Made by a program: the position numbers and the translations under genes. From Henriciella barbarensis (GTDB lineage Bacteria > Pseudomonadota > Alphaproteobacteria > Caulobacterales > Hyphomonadaceae), in assembly GCF_003576345.1 (NCBI RefSeq), contig NZ_QWGB01000005.1, positions 1,488,001 to 1,552,000 of the forward strand: DNA of 64,000 bases, written 5' to 3'. Below the pieces are notes generated by a model. The model saw nothing but the letters and a program-made list of their open reading frames with translations, did no database searches and was not told where the DNA came from. Shown piece after piece: positions 58,782 to 64,000 of the stretch. Position 1 is the first letter of the stretch; each line of letters opens with the position of its first letter.

Positions 58782-59243
58782 CTAGGGTGTGCCGTGTATG
58801 GCTTCTGGATAGGTGTTGTGGGCTGAAACAGGCTTGCCGCAGTGTACGCAGACCAATTCTGCTTCAAGCTTCTTGCTGCAGCTAGCATGTACCAGTGCGA
58901 GTTCGCCCGCAGACCCAGTGTTCAGCCAGCGCTCGCCCCACTGCTTTAGCAAAACAAAGCTCCCATACATCGCTCGACCACTTTCGGTGAGTTTGTACTC
59001 ATACCTCTTGGGGCGGTCCTGGTACGCCACTTTGCGTATGACCTCATACTTAACCAGATGGTTTAGCCGAGTTGTAAGCACGCTTCGTGAGATATCGAGG
59101 TTTCTCTGGAAATCGTCGAACCGCCGCACGCCGAAGAACAGTTCCTGCAAAACAGCATACGTCCATTTCTCAGAAAATATCTTTAGCGTTTCGTCCAAGG
59201 CGGAAGGTCGGTTTGGCTTTACGGCGTTTGAGTCAGTTGCCAT
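58782..59243 (-). CDS. HxlR-family winged-helix regulator with CxxC tail
   Basis: Start at ATG 59243 (AAGGATT upstream), 153 residues. HxlR core: IFSEKWTYAVLQELFFGVRRFDDFQ (helix-turn-helix), ISRSVLTTRLNHLVKYEVIRKV and YELTESG-like RYEYKLTESGRAMYGSF wing. The C-terminal end adds a small CVHCGKPV zinc-knuckle-like motif. Such proteins act as dimers responding to electrophiles or aromatic effectors. Divergent from the Rieske oxygenase operon, so probably its regulator; a perfect palindrome lies in front of the oxygenase gene. Confidence 0.88.
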   Translation of the reverse strand: MATDSNAVKPNRPSALDETLKIFSEKWTYAVLQELFFGVRRFDDFQRNLDISRSVLTTRLNHLVKYEVIRKVAYQDRPKRYEYKLTESGRAMYGSFVLLKQWGERWLNTGSAGELALVHASCSKKLEAELVCVHCGKPVSAHNTYPEAIHGTP

Positions 59244-59641
59244 GCTGTCAATCCTTGGCCTTGGTCGGGTGGGGCGACTTTTATCGCATTTTTGTGCGCC
59301 AAAATTCACGTCACTTCAAACCTGCATATTCAGACAAACCATGCAATCGGGGCTTTAGCTACCGGCGTGCTCGCCGAAGCCGTGATGGCGTGCCACCTTA
59401 CGTCGAAGTGGGCCCGCCTCTGCTTCATTTCGAGGCCGAAAATGTCCGAAGTTGTGCCGGTTTGTTCGAAACCAACCTTATGCATCTGATCTTTCCAGCC
59501 ACCCGGCAAGAGGCACCAGGCACTGCGTTCGGGCCGCGCTCTATTCGCAGCTCAAGGGGCGCGCTTACGAGTTGGCGCTTGCAAAGCGTGTCTTGGCTTG
59601 GTAATAAGTTCGAAATTCGAACTAACACCATGGAGATGCTC
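59244..59641. other. divergent promoter region between HxlR gene and Rieske operon
   Basis: About 398 bases without a supported gene. The frame from the Rieske gene is open to 59087, but has no family similarity before 59642. Contains the palindrome at 59608-59622. Confidence 0.55.
59608..59622. promoter_or_regulatory. perfect palindrome GTTCGAAATTCGAAC before Rieske operon
   Basis: A 15-base perfect palindrome ends 19 bases before the ATG at 59642, a position where a bound protein would block transcription or translation initiation. The divergent HxlR protein is the prime candidate binder. Confidence 0.55.
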
Positions 59642-60904
59642 ATGTCCGCCAACAGTCACCTAGATATCGGTGATCGCATTCAGTCGAACCGCGTTCACGG
59701 CTCCCTATATCACGACGAACAAATCTTTCAGGAAGAGCTCGAGCGTATATGGTTCAAGACATGGGTTTATGTCGGACACGAGAGCGAATTGCCGAACAAT
59801 AATGATTTCATCATGAAATCAATCGGACCCCAGCCCATTATCATGGTGCGAGACAAGTCCGGCGAGATCCAGCTACTTCAGAACCGTTGTCCGCATCGGG
59901 GCAATCAGGTCTGCGTCAAGCAAAAGGGCAACGCCAAGCTATTTACCTGCCCATATCACAGCTGGACCTTCGCAAACTCCGGCGAGCTTATGGGATTTGC
60001 ATTTCCCGAAGGGTATGAAGGCCATGAGACGGCTGACAAGTCGAAGCTCGGTCTTGCCAAAGTTCCCCGTGTGGCAAGCTATCGCGGCTTCGTGTTCGGT
60101 TCGATGGCGGAAGAGGGTCCTTCGCTGGAGGACCATCTCGGCGGCGCGGCCGAGATGCTGGACCGTGTTTGCCTGACTTCTCCGGAAGGTGAAATCGAGG
60201 TCACAGCGGGCTTCCTGCAGCATAAGACCCGCAGCAACTGGAAGTTTCTGGTTGAAAATGAAACCGATGGCTATCACCCGGCTTTTGTCCACAGTTCGAT
60301 ATTTGGAGTAGCTGATAGCGGAATTGGCGCGCTCTACAGCAACAAGTCGACAGCGCTCGCGCGCGACTACGGCAATGGGCATACGGAAATCGACCTGCGT
60401 CCGGAATTCCGAAAGGCTGATGTGCCTCTGCAATGGTTCGGAACGACAGCCGAAAGACTGCCTGACTACGTTGCGTCTATGAACGCAGCTTACGGCGAGA
60501 AGCGGGCACGGGAAATCATGATCGATGGCACGCCGCATGCGATGATCTATCCGAATCTGTTCATCGCCGAAATCCAGCTATTCGTGATCCAGCCGGTCGC
60601 GGTGAATGAAACGGTGCAGCATGTAACTGCGCTTCAGTTCAAGGGGGCGCCGGACCTCAACCGGCGCATGCGTCAGCAAACAATGGGATCCGTCGGCCCT
60701 GCCGGCTTCCTCCTCGCGGACGACAGCGAGATGTACGAGCGCACCCAGCGAGGTGTGCAGTCAAAGAACCCTGAATGGTTGTTCCTCGGGCGAGGTGAGC
60801 AGCGCGAGTATCGTGATGATGACGGCTTTCGGGTGAGCCATGCGACTGACGAAACTCCGTCGCGCGGGATCTGGCGTCACTACCGCGCGCTGATGGAGGC
60901 GTAA
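59642..60904 (+). CDS. Rieske aromatic-ring-hydroxylating oxygenase, alpha subunit (benzoate-type)
   Basis: Preferred start is ATG 59642 (GGAG 7 bases upstream); ATGs at 59630 and 59636 are alternatives. 420 residues. Rieske cluster ligands Cys83-x-His85 and Cys103-x-x-His106 (CPHRGNQVCVKQKGNAKL then FTCPYHSW). Mononuclear iron ligands in ENETDGYHPAFVHSS (Asp209 bridge, His212, His217). The SNWK...EN..DGYH...VH block matches the benzoate/anthranilate subgroup. It would hydroxylate an aromatic or cyclic substrate with O2. No reductase or ferredoxin gene is present in the window. Confidence 0.93.
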   Translation: MSANSHLDIGDRIQSNRVHGSLYHDEQIFQEELERIWFKTWVYVGHESELPNNNDFIMKSIGPQPIIMVRDKSGEIQLLQNRCPHRGNQVCVKQKGNAKLFTCPYHSWTFANSGELMGFAFPEGYEGHETADKSKLGLAKVPRVASYRGFVFGSMAEEGPSLEDHLGGAAEMLDRVCLTSPEGEIEVTAGFLQHKTRSNWKFLVENETDGYHPAFVHSSIFGVADSGIGALYSNKSTALARDYGNGHTEIDLRPEFRKADVPLQWFGTTAERLPDYVASMNAAYGEKRAREIMIDGTPHAMIYPNLFIAEIQLFVIQPVAVNETVQHVTALQFKGAPDLNRRMRQQTMGSVGPAGFLLADDSEMYERTQRGVQSKNPEWLFLGRGEQREYRDDDGFRVSHATDETPSRGIWRHYRALMEA

Positions 60905-60905
60905 G

Positions 60906-61406
60906 ATGCTTGTGACCGAAGATTCCGTTGAAAACCTCGTCCTGTACCACTCCGTTAGTCAGTTCATCTACACGGAAGCGCGCCTTCAGGATGAGCATCA
61001 TTATGATGAGTGGGAAGCGCTATGGGCAGACGATGGTGTCTACTGGGTGCCGGCCAATGGGGCAGACATTGATCCTGAGAAGGAAATGTCGATCATTTAT
61101 GACAATCGTTCGCGCATCGCCTTGCGCGTACGGCAGCTTCATACCGGACGTCGCTATGCACAGGAGCCCGCATCGAGCCTGAGGCGCACTATCTCGAACG
61201 TTGAAATAAGTGTTCTCGACAATGGCGAGATCGAAGCGTCTGCAAACGCGCTGATATTCGAATCGAATCTTCGCGGTGAGTTCGTCTGGGCGGCCAGAAA
61301 CATTTATCGACTGCGCCGCGAAGGAGCGAGTTTCAAAATAGCGAAGAAGACAGTCATACTCGCGAACAATGACAAGGCGCTCTACACGCTGGCCTTCTTG
61401 GTCTAA
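60906..61406 (+). CDS. Rieske oxygenase beta subunit (BenB-like)
   Basis: The 166-residue SnoaL-fold protein begins 1 base after the alpha stop. It has the beta-subunit pattern: SQFIYTEARLQDEHHYDEWEALWADDGVYWVPAN, then SIIYDNRSRIALRVRQLHTGRRYAQEPASSLRRTISNVEI, matching BenB/AntB-type structural subunits. It stabilises the alpha3beta3 oxygenase hexamer and carries no catalytic metal. Confidence 0.92.
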   Translation: MLVTEDSVENLVLYHSVSQFIYTEARLQDEHHYDEWEALWADDGVYWVPANGADIDPEKEMSIIYDNRSRIALRVRQLHTGRRYAQEPASSLRRTISNVEISVLDNGEIEASANALIFESNLRGEFVWAARNIYRLRREGASFKIAKKTVILANNDKALYTLAFLV

Positions 61407-61428
61407 TGCGATGAATGGGAGAGAAATT

Positions 61429-62244
61429 ATGGACGACGCCGACGAAGTACTGATCGGAGACGGCCCCGTTCTTGTCAGTTTGCGGAATGGAATCGCCGAA
61501 CTGGTGCTTAACCGCCCAGATGCCGCTAACGGAATGACGGTGGAGTTTCTGTCGGCCCTTTACAAGGCCATCATGAAGATCCACGGCGACTCCAGAGTCC
61601 GCGTCGTTATCCTGCGCGGCAACGGAAAGCATTTTTGTGCGGGGGGAGATGTGAAGGTCTTCGCCTCGAAAGGCGAGAAGCTTCCCGATTATTTGCGTGA
61701 GGCGACGTCTCTTCTGCAAATTGTCGCGGGCGCACTCATACGCCTGAATGCCCCAGTCATCGCTTCCGTTCACGGCTTCGCGGCCGGCGGCGGGGGATTC
61801 GGTCTCGTCTGTGCATCCGATTTTGTGGTCGCGGGCAAAAGCGCGAAATTTCTTACCGGCGCAACACGTGCAGGCATGGCCCCTGATGCTGGCGCTTCTG
61901 TCACGCTGCAGCGCCTCGTCGGATTTCGCAAGGCGATGGAGCTGCTGCTGCGCAACACCGTATTGTCGGCGTCTGAAGCCCAGGACCTGGGCATCATAAA
62001 TACCGTCGTGGATGACGAGAATCTTGACGCGGAAACACGTGCCTTGGCCGAGGAACTGGCAAGGGGCGCACCGCTCGCGCTTGCCGCAACAAAGCGCTTG
62101 CTCTGGAACGGGGTCGGCACCGGTGTGGAAGCCTGTCTGCCCGAGGAATCGCGCACCGTCGCTGAACTTTCGGGCACATATGATGCGCGCGAAGCGCTGG
62201 ACGCGGTCATGTTGCGTCGCGATCCTGAGTTTGAAGGGCGGTAA
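61429..62244 (+). CDS. enoyl-CoA hydratase/isomerase (PaaG-like)
   Basis: Start at ATG 61429 (GGGAGAG upstream), 271 residues. Crotonase motifs: GNGKHFCAGGDVKVFA, SVHGFAAGGGGFGLVCASDFV and ATRAGMAPDAGASVTLQRLVG, with Asp instead of the second Glu and no first Glu. This is the isomerase-like pattern, as in two other crotonases of the window. Following the ring-hydroxylating oxygenase genes it suggests that the ring substrate may be a CoA thioester or becomes one. Confidence 0.88.
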   Translation: MDDADEVLIGDGPVLVSLRNGIAELVLNRPDAANGMTVEFLSALYKAIMKIHGDSRVRVVILRGNGKHFCAGGDVKVFASKGEKLPDYLREATSLLQIVAGALIRLNAPVIASVHGFAAGGGGFGLVCASDFVVAGKSAKFLTGATRAGMAPDAGASVTLQRLVGFRKAMELLLRNTVLSASEAQDLGIINTVVDDENLDAETRALAEELARGAPLALAATKRLLWNGVGTGVEACLPEESRTVAELSGTYDAREALDAVMLRRDPEFEGR

Positions 62245-62247
62245 GCT

Positions 62248-63000
62248 GTGTCTTCCGCTCTTTTCAGGGCCGACGCCCTTTCGGGCCAGGTCGCATTTGT
62301 GACAGGCGGCGCTGCTGGAATCGGCGCCGCGATTGTTCACCAATTGAGTGAGGCCGGAGCAAAGGTCATCTTTGCCGACAGGGACGAGGCCTCTGGAGCT
62401 GCGATCGCCGACCAGACCAGGAGCGACTTCGTAAAACTTGACCTGAGTGACTTGGCAGCCGTCTCGAAGATCGTTTCGGACTGCAAGCGTATCGATATCG
62501 TGATCAACAATGCCGGCGTTGATCAGCACGCTTTCTTTACCGATACTTCGCCGTCTGACTGGCAGATGCTCCTGCGGATCAATCTAGAAGCCGTTTTCGC
62601 AGTCACACATGCCGCATTGCCGACCATGCAGGCGAGCGGCTACGGCCGGATCGTCAACATATCCTCCGAAGCCGGTCGGCAGGGCTCCAAAGGCGGCGCG
62701 GTCTATGCGGCTGCCAAAGGCGGCGTGCTGGCATTCACAAAGTCACTTGCTCGGGAAAATGCGCGCTTCGGCATCACTGCAAATGCTGTGTGCCCCGGTC
62801 CGGTGCAAACGCCGCTACTGGATGCTGCGATTGCGGGCGAGAATGGCGACAAACTTGAGCAGGCCATGCGCAACGCAACCTTGCTCAGACGGCTGGGCAC
62901 GCCGCAAGAGGTCGCAACTGCCGTGACATATCTGGCTTCACCTGCTGCAGGATTTATTACTGGTGAGGTGCTCGGCGTCTCGGGTGGCATGGGGTGCTAG
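62248..63000 (+). CDS. short-chain dehydrogenase/reductase
   Basis: Start GTG 62248, 250 residues. Rossmann motif AFVTGGAAGIGAAI, NNAGVDQH, catalytic Ser in VNISSEAG and YAAAKGG with Tyr-x-x-x-Lys, PGPVQTPL near the C terminus. Classical SDR. In a Rieske operon it may dehydrogenate the cis-dihydrodiol to a catechol, or oxidise a hydroxyacyl-CoA; the cofactor is probably NAD (Asp in FADRDEA). Overlaps the following esterase gene region by a few bases. Confidence 0.92.
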   Translation: MSSALFRADALSGQVAFVTGGAAGIGAAIVHQLSEAGAKVIFADRDEASGAAIADQTRSDFVKLDLSDLAAVSKIVSDCKRIDIVINNAGVDQHAFFTDTSPSDWQMLLRINLEAVFAVTHAALPTMQASGYGRIVNISSEAGRQGSKGGAVYAAAKGGVLAFTKSLARENARFGITANAVCPGPVQTPLLDAAIAGENGDKLEQAMRNATLLRRLGTPQEVATAVTYLASPAAGFITGEVLGVSGGMGC

Positions 63001-63002
63001 AG

Positions 63003-63908
63003 ATGACGGAACCAATCGACGAGATCATCCAACGCGTGCTGTCTGTCTATAAGGGATGGGGGCGCGATACCACGGTCGCCCAGATGCGTGCTGACTGGGA
63101 CCTGTTGTTCGGCGTCGAACCCATGAAACCCGCTCCGATCATGGAACGCTTCGATGGCGTTGAAGCCGCATGGGTTGGTCGACATGATCTGCCCAAGGAC
63201 AAACTGTTTGTGTATCTGCACGGCGGCGGATACCAGGTCGGGTCCCTCCGCTCCCATTTCGATCTTATTTGTCGCCTCAGCGAAGCAAGTGAGAGCATTG
63301 GTCTCTACGTCGACTACAGGTGCGCGCCCGAGTATCCATTTCCAGCTCCTATCGAAGATTGCCTCAAGGTCTATCGGGCGTTGCTGGAGGTTGGCTCATC
63401 GCCCGATAATATCGCGTTTGTCGGCGACTCGGCTGGCGGAAATCTGGCGCTTGCGACGACATTGAAGCTGAAAGCCGAGAATTTGCCCCTGCCAGCAGCG
63501 ATCGGGTTGATGTCGCCTTGGACCGATCTTGAAGCGAATGGTGAGAGTTATGTCACTCGCGCCGGGAGCGACCCGATCCACAATCAGAAAATGATAAGGC
63601 GGATGGCGAGTAACTATCTTGGCGGCGCTGATGCGGCGCAGCCTCTTGCGTCCCCGCTGCACGGCGACCTTAGCGAAATGCCTCCGGTTTTTATCCAGGT
63701 TGGAGACCGGGAAACCGTGCTCAGCGATGCTTGCGATATGGCAGCCGCAATCAAGGCAGCTGGCGGCGAAGCGACCTGTCAGGTCTGGGACCGCATGATA
63801 CATGTGTTTCAGCAGTTTCCAGATGAATTGCCTGAGGCGCGGGCCGCGATCGACGGCATGGCCGCATTTTTACGCAAGCACATCATTCAAAAAGGAACAG
63901 GCAGTTGA
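63003..63908 (+). CDS. alpha/beta hydrolase, hormone-sensitive-lipase family
   Basis: The 301-residue esterase has the HSL oxyanion motif VYLHGGGYQVGS, nucleophile elbow FVGDSAGGNLALA (Ser), Asp in QVGDRETVLSD and His in DRMIHVFQQF. Start at ATG 63003 is preferred; an ATG at 62994 overlaps the SDR gene. Hydrolyses small acyl esters or lactones; in this operon a role in releasing an acid or opening a lactone from ring cleavage is conceivable but unproven. Its stop overlaps the start of the last crotonase gene. Confidence 0.9.
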   Translation: MTEPIDEIIQRVLSVYKGWGRDTTVAQMRADWDLLFGVEPMKPAPIMERFDGVEAAWVGRHDLPKDKLFVYLHGGGYQVGSLRSHFDLICRLSEASESIGLYVDYRCAPEYPFPAPIEDCLKVYRALLEVGSSPDNIAFVGDSAGGNLALATTLKLKAENLPLPAAIGLMSPWTDLEANGESYVTRAGSDPIHNQKMIRRMASNYLGGADAAQPLASPLHGDLSEMPPVFIQVGDRETVLSDACDMAAAIKAAGGEATCQVWDRMIHVFQQFPDELPEARAAIDGMAAFLRKHIIQKGTGS

Positions 63909-64000
63909 GTGACACTTCGCCAATCCTCATAGACCAACCTGCAGATCATGTTTGCCGGATCCAGATTAATCGACCTGAAAAGCTGAATGCCGTAAATTTC
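63905..64000 (+). CDS. enoyl-CoA hydratase/isomerase, N-terminal part (runs off window)
   Basis: TTG at 63905 overlaps the stop of the esterase gene (TTGA). The 32 visible codons end VCRIQINRPEKLNAVNF, the standard crotonase N terminus. The rest lies beyond the window, so catalytic residues cannot be judged. Confidence 0.8.
   Translation, partial: MSDTSPILIDQPADHVCRIQINRPEKLNAVNF

Noticed and set aside
59087-59641. 185-codon N-terminal extension of the Rieske alpha subunit
   Set aside because: Overlaps the divergent HxlR gene and carries no family similarity; ATG 59642 has a ribosome-binding site and gives the normal length.
61354-62529. 391-codon minus-strand frame opposite crotonase and SDR genes
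   Set aside because: Antisense shadow spanning two well-supported genes and their junction.

Overview
The window looks like part of an alphaproteobacterial chromosome. This is an inference from high GC, tightly packed operons with 4-base overlaps, curlin paralogues, an S46 peptidase remnant, a sphingomonad/Hyphomonas-style TonB-dependent receptor and several SCP2-type thiolases. A marine Hyphomonadaceae-like bacterium would fit, but the sequence alone does not prove a genus. I recognised no rRNA, tRNA or CRISPR array.

Left part (1-7540). A 5'-truncated S46 dipeptidyl-peptidase end abuts two paralogous curlin genes that share a promoter-like element. A rightward operon follows: LysM-like small protein, unknown small protein, D-aminoacylase-type amidohydrolase, epoxide hydrolase, FAD oxidoreductase and TetR regulator. 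It has a perfect palindrome upstream of its first gene. Next comes a decayed KDPG-aldolase end beside an IS-end-like repeat.

Middle part (7540-25400). Cardiolipin synthase is paired with an EEP-family hydrolase. A leftward island encodes two histidine kinases and two response regulators. A SnoaL-like secreted protein and an outer-membrane protein follow. A leftward bicarbonate module comprises SbtA, the PII-like SbtB, a 58-residue protein and NhaA, with an OxyR-like LysR protein upstream that lacks both redox cysteines. Then come a LuxR-helix-turn-helix/alpha-beta-hydrolase fusion, a Sel1-repeat secreted protein and a complete IS6-family element abutting a truncated sister copy.

Right part (25400-64000). 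This is about 38 kb of acyl-CoA catabolism. It holds four acyl-CoA dehydrogenase/hydratase-type operons, two SCP2 thiolases, a cysteine-less HMG-CoA-synthase-like protein fused to an OB-fold domain, a class III CoA-transferase and a carotenoid-cleavage-type oxygenase. A leftward operon carries an acyl-CoA ligase, two APH-type phosphotransferases, a DUF6285-like partner, a CrtC/AttH-like protein and a double-hotdog protein. A FadA/FadB pair comes with a crotonase and an MFS transporter. A second ligase lies next to a TonB-dependent receptor. The window ends in a benzoate-type Rieske oxygenase alpha/beta operon with crotonases, an SDR and an esterase. The regulators are an ATPase-type LuxR protein, LuxR, TetR and HxlR proteins, several with a nearby palindromic candidate operator.

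The right part reads as one large catabolic island for a hydrophobic substrate: receptor uptake, CoA activation, ring hydroxylation or oxidative cleavage, beta-oxidation, and a phosphorylation branch resembling levulinate catabolism (LvaAB). The substrate cannot be named from sequence.
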